This document shows positions 31,072-39,935 of a DNA stretch of 64,000 bases, in pieces. The stretch comes from Pseudomonas sp. (GTDB taxonomy: Bacteria; Pseudomonadota; Gammaproteobacteria; Pseudomonadales; Pseudomonadaceae). Position 1 is the stretch's first letter. Each line of letters starts with the position of its first letter. The notes under the pieces are model-generated. The model searched no databases. It was given only the letters and a program-made list of their open reading frames with translations, and was not told the DNA's origin. A program made the translations under genes and the position numbers. Location: contig NZ_JAGIBG010000006.1 of assembly GCF_017744435.1 (NCBI RefSeq), positions 1 through 64,000 on the forward strand, in the 5' to 3' direction.

Positions 31072-31922
31072 TTGAGCAGGCCGGCCTCACGTGCGGCTTG
31101 CTCGGTGCCCGCGTAGTTTTCAGGCTTGGTCTCGATGAAGCGGCTGGCCGCCTGCAGGTCGAGGATCGCTTTGTGCTCCGGGTTGGCCGGGTCGAGGTCG
31201 AGGAAGGCCTTCTTGATTTTCTCTTTCAGCGCCGGGTCCATGTTGCCGCGCACGGTCCAGTTGTAGTCGTAGTAGGTCGGCGTGGTGGCGAACACCTTGA
31301 CCTTGCTGGTATCGACCTTGCCGGCATCGACCAGCTTCTGCCAGACGCTGGCATTGAGCACGCCGCCATCGACCTTGCCCGCCTGCACCCAGGCCACGGT
31401 GGCGTCGTGGGCTCCGGAATAGGCCACACGGCTGAAGTAGCTCTCAGGCTTGATGTTGTCTTCCTTGAGCATGAAGTAGCGCGGCATCAGGCTGCCCGAG
31501 GTGGACGAGATCGAACCGAAGGCGAACGACTTGCCCTTGAGGTCGGCCAGGCTCTTCACGGCCGGGTTGGCGGTGATGAACTTGGAGGTGAACTGGGCGT
31601 CCTGCTCACGCTGCACCAGCGGCGTGGCGGTCGGGTCCTTCAGGTGCACCTGGACGAAGGTGAAACCACCCAGCCAGGCCATGTCCAGGCGGTTGCTGGC
31701 CAGCGACTCGACCACCGCCGGGTAGTCGGCGACCGGAACGAACTTCACGTCCATGCCCAGTTGCTGGGACAGGTACTTGCCCAGTGGCTCGAACTTGCGC
31801 AGCAGTTCGGTCGGCGCTTCGTCGGGGATGGCACTGACCCGCAAGGTGTCGGCAGCCTGGGCGACTACGGCACAGCAGGACAGCACGAGGCCGGCGGCGA
31901 GCGCCAGGGGGCGTTTGAGCAT
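31068..31922 (-). CDS. PhnD-like periplasmic binding protein, probable selenium-oxyanion (selenate) type
   Basis: 284 residues with a cleavable signal peptide (LALAAGLVLSCCAVVAQA, then ADTLRVSAIPDEAP). The fold is that of phosphate/phosphite/phosphonate binding proteins (WLGGFTFVQ, FGSISSTSGSLMPRYFM). A curated clade of such proteins is described as putative selenate-binding because it occurs beside selD and selU; the same arrangement is seen here, where selD starts 126 bp away on the opposite strand. First gene of the transporter operon. Phosphonate or phosphite remains an alternative. Confidence 0.82.
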   Translation of the reverse strand: MLKRPLALAAGLVLSCCAVVAQAADTLRVSAIPDEAPTELLRKFEPLGKYLSQQLGMDVKFVPVADYPAVVESLASNRLDMAWLGGFTFVQVHLKDPTATPLVQREQDAQFTSKFITANPAVKSLADLKGKSFAFGSISSTSGSLMPRYFMLKEDNIKPESYFSRVAYSGAHDATVAWVQAGKVDGGVLNASVWQKLVDAGKVDTSKVKVFATTPTYYDYNWTVRGNMDPALKEKIKKAFLDLDPANPEHKAILDLQAASRFIETKPENYAGTEQAAREAGLLK

Positions 31923-32012
31923 GGGAGTTCTCCGGTTCAATAGCGGGGAAAGTGCCGGCGACGCGCCGACGGTGGGAATTATAAGAGTCGCAGGCGCAAA
32001 GGCCAGCTTTGC

Positions 32013-32018
32013 TACAAT
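32013..32018 (+). promoter_or_regulatory. Candidate -10 box for selD
   Basis: TACAAT lies 30 bp before the selD ATG in the divergent region shared with the ABC operon. No strong -35 hexamer is visible. Confidence 0.3.
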
Positions 32019-32048
32019 CGCGCAACAAATTGATCCCCTGAGGTGCAC

Positions 32049-33083
32049 ATGAGCGAGCCGATTCGCCTGACCCAGTACAGCCACGGTGCCGGCTGTGGCT
32101 GCAAGATCTCCCCCAAGGTGCTGGATGTGATCCTCGCCGAAAGCGGCGTCCAGGCCCTGGACCCGAAGTTGTGGGTCGGCAATGCCTCGCGTGACGACGC
32201 TGCCGTATATGCCCTGGATGACGAGCGCGGAGTGGTATCGACCACCGACTTCTTCATGCCGATCGTCGACGACCCGTACGATTTCGGGCGCATCGCCGCG
32301 ACCAACGCGATCAGCGACATCTACGCCATGGGCGGCGACCCGCTGATGGCCATCGCCATCCTCGGCTGGCCAGTCAACGTGCTGCCACCGGAAGTCGCCC
32401 GCGAAGTGATCCGCGGCGGCCGCGCCGTGTGCGCCGAAGCCGGCATCCCGCTTGCCGGCGGCCACTCCATCGACGCCCCCGAGCCCATCTTCGGCCTCGC
32501 GGTCACCGGTGTGGTCAGCAAGCGCCACCTCAAGCGCAACGACACCGCCACTGCCGGCTGCCGCCTGTACCTGACCAAGCCACTGGGCATCGGCATCCTT
32601 ACCACCGCCGAGAAGAAGGCCAAGCTGCGCGAGCAGGACCAGGGCCTGGCGCGCGACTGGATGTGCACGCTGAATACCCCGGGCAGCCGCTTCGGCAAGC
32701 TCGATGGCGTCAAGGCAATGACCGACGTCACCGGCTTCGGCCTGCTCGGCCACCTGGTGGAGCTGGCCGAAGGCAGCGGCCTGACGGCAGAGCTGGACTA
32801 CGCCGCCGTGCCACGCCTGCCGAGCGTCGACCATTACCTGGCCGAAGGCTGCATTCCTGGCGGCACACTGCGCAACTACGACAGCTACGGGCACAAGCTC
32901 GGCGCGCTGACTGACGAGCAGAAGCACCTGCTGTGCGACCCGCAGACCAGCGGCGGCCTGCTGGTTGCCGTTACCCCTGAAGGCGAAGCCGAGTTCCTGG
33001 CAGTGGCAGGCGAACTGGGGCTTAACCTGTCGCCAATCGGCCTGCTGGTCGAGCGACAGAGCCATGCGGTCGAGGTGAACTGA
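32049..33083 (+). CDS. selD: Selenide, water dikinase SelD (selenophosphate synthetase)
   Basis: 344 residues from ATG 32049 with TGAGGTG upstream; a GTG two codons earlier is less likely. It makes selenophosphate from selenide and ATP. The active-site GAGCGCK carries Cys16 (equivalent to the Cys/Sec17 of other SelD) and Lys19, so this is the cysteine form and needs no selenocysteine insertion. Its stop overlaps the selU start (TGATG). Confidence 0.97.
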   Translation: MSEPIRLTQYSHGAGCGCKISPKVLDVILAESGVQALDPKLWVGNASRDDAAVYALDDERGVVSTTDFFMPIVDDPYDFGRIAATNAISDIYAMGGDPLMAIAILGWPVNVLPPEVAREVIRGGRAVCAEAGIPLAGGHSIDAPEPIFGLAVTGVVSKRHLKRNDTATAGCRLYLTKPLGIGILTTAEKKAKLREQDQGLARDWMCTLNTPGSRFGKLDGVKAMTDVTGFGLLGHLVELAEGSGLTAELDYAAVPRLPSVDHYLAEGCIPGGTLRNYDSYGHKLGALTDEQKHLLCDPQTSGGLLVAVTPEGEAEFLAVAGELGLNLSPIGLLVERQSHAVEVN

Positions 33084-34204
33084 TGCGCCCCGACTGCACC
33101 GACTTCCGCCAGCTGTTCCTCGACGACGCGCCGATGATGGACATGCGCGCGCCGATCGAATTCGTCAAAGGTGCCTTCCCCGGCACCGTCAACCTGCCGC
33201 TGATGACCGACCAGGAGCGGCAGAAGGTCGGCACCTGCTACAAGCAGCAGGGCCAGGCCGCTGCCATCACCCTCGGCCACCAGCTGGTCAGCGGCGCGAC
33301 CAAGCGCGAGCGCCTGCATGCCTGGGCCAGCTTCGCCAAGGCCCACCCTGATGGTTACCTGTACTGCGCCCGCGGCGGCCTGCGCTCGCTGATCGTGCAG
33401 CAGTGGCTGCGTGACGAGGCCGGCATCGACTACCCGCGCATCAAGGGCGGCTACAAGGCCATGCGTACCTTCCTGCTGGAAACCACCCAGCAGGCGGTCG
33501 AACAATGCGACTTCGTGCTGGTTGGCGGCCTCACCGGCACCGGCAAGACCGATGTGCTGCACCAGCTGAACAACGTGCTCGACCTTGAAGGCCATGCCAA
33601 TCATCGCGGCTCCAGCTTCGGCAAGCGTGCCACCGGCCAGCCGGCGCAGATCGACTTCGAGAACAAGCTGGCCGTCGACGTGCTGAAGAAGCGTGCCCGT
33701 GGCATCGAACAGTTCGTGCTGGAAGATGAAGGCCGCATCGTCGGCAGTTGCTCGGTGCCGCTGGAGTTGTACCAGGGCATGCAGCAGTACCCGATGGTGT
33801 GGCTGGAGGACAGTTTCGAGAATCGCGTAGAGCGCATCCTGCGCGATTACGTGATCAACCTGTGCGCCGAGTTCGTCGATGTGCATGGCGAGGACGACGG
33901 TCGCCGGCTGTTTGCCGAACGCATGTCGCAGAGCATGAGCAACATCCACAAGCGTCTTGGCGGAGAGCGCTTCCAGCGCCTGAGCGAAATCCTGCGCGAA
34001 GCGCTGGACGAGCAGCTGCGCAGTGGCGCGGTGGACCTGCACCGGGGCTGGATCGAAGGGTTGCTCAAGGAATACTACGACCCGATGTACGCCTACCAGC
34101 GTGAAGCCAAGGCCGAGCGAATCGAGTTTGCCGGGGATGGCGTGGAAGTGCGCGAGTACCTCAAGGCCCGGGCCCTGCGCGAAGCAAAGTCCCACTCATT
34201 CTGA
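33083..34204 (+). CDS. selU: tRNA 2-selenouridine synthase SelU (MnmH/YbbB)
   Basis: 373 residues. An N-terminal rhodanese domain carries the active Cys95 in [11 protein letters not shown], and a C-terminal P-loop domain carries [10 protein letters not shown] near 148-157. SelU replaces the 2-thio group of wobble uridine in certain tRNAs with selenium from selenophosphate. Overlapping start with selD means strictly coupled expression. No selA/selB or selenoprotein gene is visible in the window, so tRNA selenation looks like the local use of selenium. Confidence 0.95.
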   Translation: MRPDCTDFRQLFLDDAPMMDMRAPIEFVKGAFPGTVNLPLMTDQERQKVGTCYKQQGQAAAITLGHQLVSGATKRERLHAWASFAKAHPDGYLYCARGGLRSLIVQQWLRDEAGIDYPRIKGGYKAMRTFLLETTQQAVEQCDFVLVGGLTGTGKTDVLHQLNNVLDLEGHANHRGSSFGKRATGQPAQIDFENKLAVDVLKKRARGIEQFVLEDEGRIVGSCSVPLELYQGMQQYPMVWLEDSFENRVERILRDYVINLCAEFVDVHGEDDGRRLFAERMSQSMSNIHKRLGGERFQRLSEILREALDEQLRSGAVDLHRGWIEGLLKEYYDPMYAYQREAKAERIEFAGDGVEVREYLKARALREAKSHSF

Positions 34205-34222
34205 CCGACTGGCGCGATCCAT

Positions 34223-34254
34223 TGTAGGAGCGGCCTTGCCGGGGCGCTCCTACA
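34223..34254. repeat. Short palindrome, TGTAGGAGCG family
   Basis: TGTAGGAGCG (34223-34232) and CGCTCCTACA (34245-34254) are perfect inverted copies separated by 12 bp. It lies in the convergent gap between selU and the LprI-like gene and likely ends both transcripts. The same arm sequence starts the larger pair at 35856-35972. Confidence 0.7.
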
Positions 34255-34272
34255 GTAACCGCGTCAACCCGG

Positions 34273-34653
34273 TCACTGCCCAGGGCTGAGTACGCGCTCG
34301 AGCTCTGCCGCCCGCTCGCGGGTCATGTCCAGCACACACATGCCACCTTCCAGCTGCGCCAGGGTCCCGCCACTGGCCTGCACATGGAACTTGCAGTTGG
34401 CATCGCGGTAGGCGATCCACTGCCGCTGCACATCGCGCAGGCTCTTCTGCGGCCCCGACTCAAGCTTGCTCGTCAGTTGCTTGTAGACCCGATTCAGGCG
34501 CTGGTCCTGAAGTTGCGTCTCTGCCTGGATGCAACTGCTCATGGCCAGCGTGCTGGAGGCTTTGTCCATGCACTGGTTGTAGGCCGGCGAGTTGTCATCG
34601 GCCAGCGCCATCGGCGCAAGAAAGGCCAACAGCATCAGGTATCGCTTGTTCAT
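34273..34653 (-). CDS. LprI-like lysozyme-inhibitor family protein (DUF1311)
   Basis: 126 residues with a short signal peptide (LMLLAFLAPMALA). The mature part has the DUF1311 pattern: YNQCMDKASSTLAMSSCIQAE, LNRVYKQLTSKL, and QRQWIAYRDANCKF, with four or more cysteines. Some relatives inhibit lysozyme; here that is a family inference only. The start at ATG 34653 has AAGGGA upstream. It follows the membrane-protein gene with a 11-bp gap in a three-gene minus-strand run. Confidence 0.8.
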   Translation of the reverse strand: MNKRYLMLLAFLAPMALADDNSPAYNQCMDKASSTLAMSSCIQAETQLQDQRLNRVYKQLTSKLESGPQKSLRDVQRQWIAYRDANCKFHVQASGGTLAQLEGGMCVLDMTRERAAELERVLSPGQ

Positions 34654-34664
34654 CGCAAATCCCT

Positions 34665-35222
34665 TCATAGCGTTTGTACCGGCGGCGGCGGCATCAGCAC
34701 CTTGCCCGGCTCGAATTGCAGCGCTGGCATCTGGGTCGCCGCGTAGGCGGTCACGGCCAGTGCCGCAATCAGGGCGACATCCAGCCAGTTCCAGCCCGGC
34801 ACATCGTCACTGCAGCGCGCGGTCCAGCATTGCCAGGCCTGGCCCACGCAAAACACCGAGATCGCTGCCAGCCACAGGTAGAAGCCCGCGCCGAAACCGG
34901 TGCGGTTGGTGAATTCATAGCTGATGTTGTCCGGCAGGCGCTCTATACCAAAGCTGCTGGCAGCGAGGTACAAGGCACCCAGCCCAAGCAGCAACGCCAG
35001 CCGACGCAAGCGTCGATGGCAAAGGATGGCCACCGCCAGCAGCGGGTTGGCGAACCACTGGAACATGCCGAAGGGGATGCCCCAGGGGCCGTACAGGAAC
35101 ATCTGCAGCGCCGGCATGTGCCGGCCGGCGCTCATCTGGGCGCCGTCGAAGGCCAGGCTGAGCAGGTACAGGCCAAGGCTCAGGGTCAGGTAGAAGGCCG
35201 GTAAGCGGGCGCCCAGGGTCAT
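34665..35222 (-). CDS. Uncharacterised polytopic membrane protein
   Basis: 185 residues, not recognised. Start at ATG 35222, overlapping the acetyltransferase stop (ATGA). Four or five hydrophobic stretches are visible (FYLTLSLGLYLLSLAF, WFANPLLAVAIL, RLALLLGLGALYLAA, FYLWLAAISVFCVG, LDVALIAALAVTAYAA) and it ends in a proline-rich tail (MPPPPVQTL). Operon context with an acetyltransferase and an LprI-like protein does not define a job. Confidence 0.65.
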   Translation of the reverse strand: MTLGARLPAFYLTLSLGLYLLSLAFDGAQMSAGRHMPALQMFLYGPWGIPFGMFQWFANPLLAVAILCHRRLRRLALLLGLGALYLAASSFGIERLPDNISYEFTNRTGFGAGFYLWLAAISVFCVGQAWQCWTARCSDDVPGWNWLDVALIAALAVTAYAATQMPALQFEPGKVLMPPPPVQTL

Positions 35223-35782
35223 GCGACTGGCGGCTCCAGCAGCAGGCCGTAGATGCCCGAGTCGGTCAGCTCGCCCGCCACGCACCAGCGTGCGCGCAGC
35301 GTGCCTTCGAGGACGAAGCCCTGGCGTTCGAGGGTGCGGGCCGAGCCTTGGTTGCGTGGGTCGATCTCGCCTTCAAGGCGGCGCATGTGGAGGGTGTGGG
35401 CGATGTAGTCGATGAAGCAGGTCAGCGCTTCGTCCATGTAGCCCCTGCCCTGCACGGCGCTGGCCAGGCAGTAGCCGATCTCGCCGCGGCGTGAGACATC
35501 GTCGATGTTGAACAGCTGGACCATGCCGATCAGTTCGCCGTTGTCGCGGCGGTACATGCCCAGCTTGAGCTGGTCGCCATTGGTATAGGCTTCGCGGTCG
35601 GCGGCCAGGGCGCTTTCGGCTTCGGCCAGGTCTTGCCAGGGGGCATGGTGCCAGTAACGCATGACCTCGGGGTCGGCCATGATCGTCAGCCATTGCGCAG
35701 CGTCGGCATGGCGCATCGGCCGCAGCTGCAGGCGCGGGCTGTCGAGGCAGAGGTCAGTCGGGAAACTGCGGGGTGGGGTCAC
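35219..35782 (-). CDS. GNAT acetyltransferase, RimJ/RimL type
   Basis: 187 residues from GTG 35782, chosen because AGGAGA lies 6 nt upstream; an ATG at 35800 would add six residues (DRRSGV) but has no ribosome site. The fold signature of RimJ/RimL-like acetyltransferases is clear: LDSPRLQLRPMRHADA, IGYCLASAVQGRGYMDEAL and EIDPRNQGSARTLERQGFV. Such proteins acetylate N-termini or small molecules; target unknown. First gene of the three-gene run. Confidence 0.85.
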   Translation of the reverse strand: MTPPRSFPTDLCLDSPRLQLRPMRHADAAQWLTIMADPEVMRYWHHAPWQDLAEAESALAADREAYTNGDQLKLGMYRRDNGELIGMVQLFNIDDVSRRGEIGYCLASAVQGRGYMDEALTCFIDYIAHTLHMRRLEGEIDPRNQGSARTLERQGFVLEGTLRARWCVAGELTDSGIYGLLLEPPVA

Positions 35783-35855
35783 GCCGGATCTCCTGTCCAT
35801 TGCTGGGGAGATGACAGTTTAACGTCATGTGACCGGTTCGAGCATCCCGGGGCTC

Positions 35856-35972
35856 TGTAGGAGCGGCCTCGTGTCGCGAAAGGGCCGCAAAGCAGCCCCA
35901 GGGAATTCGCGCGGTTGCACAACTTACTGGGGCCGCTGCGCAGCCCTTTCGCGATACAAGGCCGCTCCTACA
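35856..35972. repeat. Inverted repeat pair, TGTAGGAGCGGCC family
   Basis: Arms 35856-35885 and 35943-35972 are 30 bp, inverted, with two mismatches (TGTAGGAGCGGCC... and ...GGCCGCTCCTACA), separated by 57 bp. It lies between the YkgJ-type gene and the acetyltransferase gene. This arm belongs to a different palindrome family from the CTTCGCGGGC ones. Confidence 0.85.
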
Positions 35973-35996
35973 ACGCCCGCGCAGACTCGAGGGTTA

Positions 35997-36380
35997 TCAG
36001 GCCACCTCGGCCCCATCATCCGGCCAATGCGGCTCGTTGGCCCCGGGCGGGGTCAGTGGCGGCAGCCCATAGGCCGCCCGCGCATCGTCACAGCTGGGGT
36101 TGTGCACTCCACCCTCCCACGACGCTTCGAACTCACGGCATGGGCTGGAACGGTTGGCGTAGATGGTGCACGCCACCTCCTGGCCGATCTCGCCCTGCAG
36201 GCTCACGCAGCGGCAAGGCTTGGCGTCGGTGCCGATCATGGCAACACGGGTGGGGTTGATCTGTACCACCAGGTCATCCGGCACGAGGCCGCCGGCAGAC
36301 TGGCATTCGCCCCAGAAGAAGGACACACGGAAGTACCCGCAGCAGGCGCCGCAGTCAAGGCAAGGGTTGTATTCGGACAT
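35997..36380 (-). CDS. YkgJ family cysteine cluster protein
   Basis: 127 residues beginning MSEYNPCLDCGACCGYFRV. The CxxCxxxCC-type N-terminal cluster and further cysteines (CRCVSLQ, CTIYANRSSPCREFE, PSCDDAR) define the UPF0153/YkgJ family, predicted to bind zinc or iron. No catalytic role is established. It stands alone between a palindrome pair and the alaC gene. Confidence 0.85.
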   Translation of the reverse strand: MSEYNPCLDCGACCGYFRVSFFWGECQSAGGLVPDDLVVQINPTRVAMIGTDAKPCRCVSLQGEIGQEVACTIYANRSSPCREFEASWEGGVHNPSCDDARAAYGLPPLTPPGANEPHWPDDGAEVA

Positions 36381-36498
36381 GATGGCACGGAAGGAGGGTT
36401 GTTGTTATCGGGGCTGGGCCCGCGCGCCATTTGTAATCGAAGCCAGGTCGGCTGAGAAGAGGGGCAATGCAAAAATAGTTTGCCGTTGATCCGGCAGG

Positions 36499-36524
36499 CC
36501 CGAGCCCGCCGAAGCGGGCCCGGG
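36499..36524 (-). terminator. GC hairpin after alaC
   Basis: CCCGAGCCCGC (36499-36509) and GCGGGCCCGGG (36514-36524) pair with one mismatch around CGAA, a stable tetraloop. It follows the alaC stop on the minus strand. No T run follows directly, so it may need help or act as a 3' stabiliser. Confidence 0.5.
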
Positions 36525-36531
36525 TGAAGCG

Positions 36532-37740
36532 CTATTTCTGGGTCAGGCCATCGGCCCGGAACATCTGGCGGATACCGCGAATCGCCTGGCGAATGCGGTC
36601 CTGGTTCTCGATCAGGGCGAAGCGCACATGGTCGTCGCCGTAGTCACCAAAACCGATGCCCGGCGACACGCAGACCTTGGCTTCGGCCAGCAGTTTCTTG
36701 GAAAACTCCAGCGACCCCAGGTGCGCATACTGCTCCGGAATCTTCGCCCATACGTACATCGACGCTTTGGGGTTCTCGACCATCCAGCCCAGTTCGTGCA
36801 GGCCCTTGACCAGCAGGTTGCGGCGCTGGCGGTACTGCTCGGCGATGTCACGCACGCACTGCTGGTCGCCTTCCAGCGCGGCAATCGCAGCCACCTGCAG
36901 CGGGGTGAAGGTGCCGTAGTCGTGGTAGCTCTTGATCCGTGCCAGGGCGCTGACCAGCTCGGGGTTGCCGACCATGAAGCCGATCCGCCAGCCGGCCATG
37001 TTGTAGCTCTTGGACAGCGTGAAGAACTCCACCGCAATGTCCTTGGCACCCGGTACCTGCATGATCGATGGGGCCTTCCAGCCGTCGTAGACGATGTCGG
37101 CGTAGGCCAGGTCGTGCACCACCAGCACGTCGTACTGCTTGGCCAGGGCCACCACGCGCTCGAAGAAGTCCAGCTCCACGCACTGGGCGGTGGGGTTGGA
37201 CGGGAAGCCGAGGATCATCATCTTCGGCTTGGGGATCGATTCGCGGATCGCCCGCTCCAGCTCGTTGAAGAAGTCCACCCCCGGCACCAGTGGCACCGAG
37301 CGCACCTGGGCACCCGCGATCACGGCACCGTAGATGTGGATCGGGTAGCTCGGGTTGGGCACCAGCACAGTGTCGCCGTGGTCGAGGGTGCCGAGCATCA
37401 GGTGCGCCAGGCCCTCTTTCGAGCCGATGGTGACGATGGCTTCGCTTTCCGGGTCGATGTCGACCTCGTAGCGTTCCTTGTACCAGTTGGAGATGGCCCG
37501 GCGCAGGCGTGGAATGCCGCGGGAGGTGGAATAACCATGGGTGTCATCACGCTGGGCGACCTGCACCAGCTTCTCGACGATGTGCGGCGGAGTCGCGCCA
37601 TCGGGGTTGCCCATGCTCAGGTCGATGATGTCCTCGCCACGGCGGCGGGCAGCCATCTTGAGTTCGGCAGTGATGTTGAAGACGTAAGGGGGGAGACGAT
37701 CGATGCGCGCGAAGCGGCGCGGCGAACCTGGATTGGCCAT
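36532..37740 (-). CDS. alaC: Alanine transaminase AlaC-type aminotransferase
   Basis: 402-residue PLP aminotransferase of the AlaC/MfnC-like class. Motifs: [53 protein letters not shown], and the PLP-lysine motif [16 protein letters not shown]. coli AlaC makes alanine from pyruvate and glutamate. A candidate promoter with a palindrome lies upstream. No partner gene is adjacent. Confidence 0.88.
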   Translation of the reverse strand: MANPGSPRRFARIDRLPPYVFNITAELKMAARRRGEDIIDLSMGNPDGATPPHIVEKLVQVAQRDDTHGYSTSRGIPRLRRAISNWYKERYEVDIDPESEAIVTIGSKEGLAHLMLGTLDHGDTVLVPNPSYPIHIYGAVIAGAQVRSVPLVPGVDFFNELERAIRESIPKPKMMILGFPSNPTAQCVELDFFERVVALAKQYDVLVVHDLAYADIVYDGWKAPSIMQVPGAKDIAVEFFTLSKSYNMAGWRIGFMVGNPELVSALARIKSYHDYGTFTPLQVAAIAALEGDQQCVRDIAEQYRQRRNLLVKGLHELGWMVENPKASMYVWAKIPEQYAHLGSLEFSKKLLAEAKVCVSPGIGFGDYGDDHVRFALIENQDRIRQAIRGIRQMFRADGLTQK

Positions 37741-37810
37741 GGTTTCCTCTGGAGACGTAAGCGCCCGGAACCGTCCGAGCGACGCTGGCCGCTGCGGCGG
37801 CCTGAATCAG

Positions 37811-37840
37811 AAGATAGTGCCGAAACAGGATACCTGTAAA
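37811..37840 (-). promoter_or_regulatory. Candidate alaC promoter with an embedded palindrome
   Basis: On the minus strand TTTACA (37835-37840), an 18-bp spacer and TATCTT (37811-37816). The palindrome ACAGG-ATA-CCTGT (37825-37837) overlaps the spacer and -35, and a further CAGGA half lies just upstream, a layout typical of an operator. The regulator is unknown. Confidence 0.45.
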
Positions 37841-37917
37841 GGATAATTTCCTGTTTTGTTATAGCTTTCCAGATTTATTGTTTGAAAATCAGAGTTTTAT
37901 GTTTTCAGGCAAGGCCT

Positions 37918-38001
37918 CTTCGCGGGCACGCCCGCTCCCACAGGTACCGCGCTATCCCACGGCATGTGCATAACCCTGTGGGAGCGGGCATGCCCGCGAA
38001 G
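37918..38001. repeat. REP pair, CTTCGCGGGC family
   Basis: Arms 37918-37944 and 37975-38001 are 27-bp inverted copies with one mismatch (CTTCGCGGGCACGCCCGCTC on the left). Same family as 2155-2238 and 19891-19970. With the promoter region and the cyo terminator it fills the 337-bp gap between alaC and cyoE; no further gene is seen there. Confidence 0.9.
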
Positions 38002-38026
38002 AAGCCACCACTAAAATCACAGGCAT

Positions 38027-38058
38027 AAAAAAACCCCGGCACAGCGGCCAGGGTTTTT
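38027..38058 (-). terminator. Intrinsic terminator of the cyo operon
   Basis: On the minus strand AAAACCCTGGC pairs with GCCGGGGTTTT around CGCTGT, followed by a T run. It lies 20 bp after the cyoE stop. Confidence 0.85.
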
Positions 38059-38077
38059 AGTGAAGCACTCGCCTCGA

Positions 38078-38965
38078 TCAGCGCGCGTAGGTCATCAGCA
38101 CGTCCGCAGCGGTCTGGCTGTCCACACCCATCATCACGCTCAGGGCAGTGACGGTGAGGATGGAGAAGCCGAACACCTTGCGGGCCCACTTGCTGTCGTC
38201 CTCGGCCTTGTAGCCACCCCAGGCCATGTACAGCCAGTACAGGCCCATGGCTGCTGCCACGGCCAGGTAGCCGAGGCCGGCGTAACCGCCGAGGGTGAGC
38301 ATCAAGGTGGCGAGCAGGAAGGCCAGCACGTACAGCACGATCTGCTTCTTCGCTGCGAGGACACCACGTGCCACCGGCAGGACCGGAATGTTGGCAGCGC
38401 TGTAATCCTTGAAGCGGAAGATCGCGATGGCAAAGCTGTGCGGCATCTGCCACAGGCTGAACATCACCAGCAGGGTCACTGCAGCCAGGTCGAAGCTGTT
38501 GCTCACGGCGCAGTAGCCGATCACCGGAGGCATGGCACCAGACAGGCTGCCGACCAAGGTGCCGTGCACCGATTTGCGCTTCAGCCAGAGGCTGTAGAAA
38601 CCGACGTAGACGATGAAGCCGATCAGCGCACAGAACGCCGACAGCGGGTTGGCCTGGACATACAGCAGGCTGAAGCCCGCCACCCCGAGGAGGGTGGCGT
38701 AGACCAGCGCGAGGGTCAGCGACATGCCGCCCTGCACCATGACGCGGTTCTTGGTGCGCTCCATCTTGTGGTCGATGTCACGGTCGATGCAGTTGTTGAA
38801 CACGCATCCGGACGCCACCACCAGCGAAGTACCGATCACCACCGCCAGGAACAGGGCGAAGTCCACATGGCCCTTCGAGGCAAGGAAGAAACCGCCTGCC
38901 ACGGAAAGCACGTTACCGAAAATGATCCCCGGTTTGGTGATTTGGATAAAGTGCTTAACGGACAT
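38078..38965 (-). CDS. cyoE: Protoheme IX farnesyltransferase CyoE (heme O synthase)
   Basis: 295-residue UbiA-family prenyltransferase that converts heme B to heme O for cytochrome bo3. The Asp-rich motif [18 protein letters not shown] and the second motif region ([15 protein letters not shown]) are intact; about nine membrane helices. Last gene of cyoABCDE, just before the operon terminator. Confidence 0.96.
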   Translation of the reverse strand: MSVKHFIQITKPGIIFGNVLSVAGGFFLASKGHVDFALFLAVVIGTSLVVASGCVFNNCIDRDIDHKMERTKNRVMVQGGMSLTLALVYATLLGVAGFSLLYVQANPLSAFCALIGFIVYVGFYSLWLKRKSVHGTLVGSLSGAMPPVIGYCAVSNSFDLAAVTLLVMFSLWQMPHSFAIAIFRFKDYSAANIPVLPVARGVLAAKKQIVLYVLAFLLATLMLTLGGYAGLGYLAVAAAMGLYWLYMAWGGYKAEDDSKWARKVFGFSILTVTALSVMMGVDSQTAADVLMTYAR

Positions 38966-38976
38966 GCAGTCTTACC

Positions 38977-39309
38977 TCACTTGGCCATCATTTCGAAGTG
39001 GATGCTGAACATGATCCACAGCGACAGGCCGACCAGCAGAGCGATTACCATCGCGGTGAACAGGAACGTCGACACATTGGAACGTTGCTCTTTCGAGCGG
39101 TCCATGTGCAGGAAGTACACGAGGTGTACCACTACCTGAATCACGGCCATGGCCACGATGATCAGAACGGTCAGGTTCTTCGGCAGGCTTGGCGACATGG
39201 CCAGGCCGAACGGGATCGCGGTCAGGATGATCGACAGGATGAAGCCGATCATGTACGACTTGACGCTGCCGTGGTTACCTTCGTGATGAGTGTCGTGTGC
39301 GTTAGCCAT
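38977..39309 (-). CDS. cyoD: Cytochrome bo3 ubiquinol oxidase subunit IV
   Basis: 110-residue small membrane subunit with three helices (SYMIGFILSIILTAIPFGLA, LIIVAMAVIQVVVHLVYFLHM, TAMVIALLVGLSLWIMFSIH). It stabilises the oxidase. His-rich N-terminus (HDTHHEGNHG). Overlaps cyoC by 1 bp. Confidence 0.95.
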   Translation of the reverse strand: MANAHDTHHEGNHGSVKSYMIGFILSIILTAIPFGLAMSPSLPKNLTVLIIVAMAVIQVVVHLVYFLHMDRSKEQRSNVSTFLFTAMVIALLVGLSLWIMFSIHFEMMAK

Positions 39310-39932
39310 TACAGAACTCCCAGCAGGTAGACGACGGTGAATACGCAGATCCAGACCACGTCCAGGAAGTGCCAGAACAGGCTCAGGCAGCTCATGCGGG
39401 TCTTGGCGGTCGGCGTGATGCCGTGCTTGTTGATCTGGTACATCATGATTGCCATCCAGATCAGGCCGGCAGTCACGTGCAGACCGTGGGTACCTACCAG
39501 GGCGAAGAAGCCCGACAGGAAGCCACTGCGGGTCGGGCCGAAGCCCTCGCCGATCAGGTGATGGAACTCATAGATTTCCATCGCGATGAAGCCTGCACCG
39601 AACAGGAAGGTCACAGCCAACCAGCCCAGTACGCCCGCCTTCTTGCCGTCGAACATCTTCAGCATGGCGAAGCCGAAGGTGATCGAGGACAGCAGCAGGA
39701 ACAGCGTTTCAACAGCTACGAAGTCGAGCTGGAAGATGTCGTGACCCGACGGGCCGCCGGCAAAACTGCCGGACAGCACCGCGTAGGTGGCGAAGAGCGA
39801 CGCAAACAGGATGCAGTCGGTCATCAGGTACAGCCAGAAACCGAGGACGGTCATCTGGCCCGAGTCGTGGTGGTGGTCATCGTGAGCATGGTCATGACCA
39901 TGCGCGCCACCGTGGATTACTTGACTGGACAT
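39309..39932 (-). CDS. cyoC: Cytochrome bo3 ubiquinol oxidase subunit III
   Basis: 207-residue subunit III with five membrane helices and the conserved [14 protein letters not shown] near the C-terminus. The N-terminus is His/Asp-rich ([17 protein letters not shown]). It associates with subunit I. Position in cyoABCDE is standard, 3 bp after cyoB. Confidence 0.96.
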   Translation of the reverse strand: MSSQVIHGGAHGHDHAHDDHHHDSGQMTVLGFWLYLMTDCILFASLFATYAVLSGSFAGGPSGHDIFQLDFVAVETLFLLLSSITFGFAMLKMFDGKKAGVLGWLAVTFLFGAGFIAMEIYEFHHLIGEGFGPTRSGFLSGFFALVGTHGLHVTAGLIWMAIMMYQINKHGITPTAKTRMSCLSLFWHFLDVVWICVFTVVYLLGVL

Positions 39933-39935
39933 TGA

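Noticed and set aside
28689..31922. A phosphonate degradation locus.
   Set aside because: Only the PhnCDE-like importer is present; no C-P lyase or phosphonatase genes are nearby, and selD-selU adjoin it.
32049..33083. A selenocysteine codon in selD.
   Set aside because: The active-site codon is TGC/TGT-type cysteine in GAGCGCK and no in-frame TGA is present.
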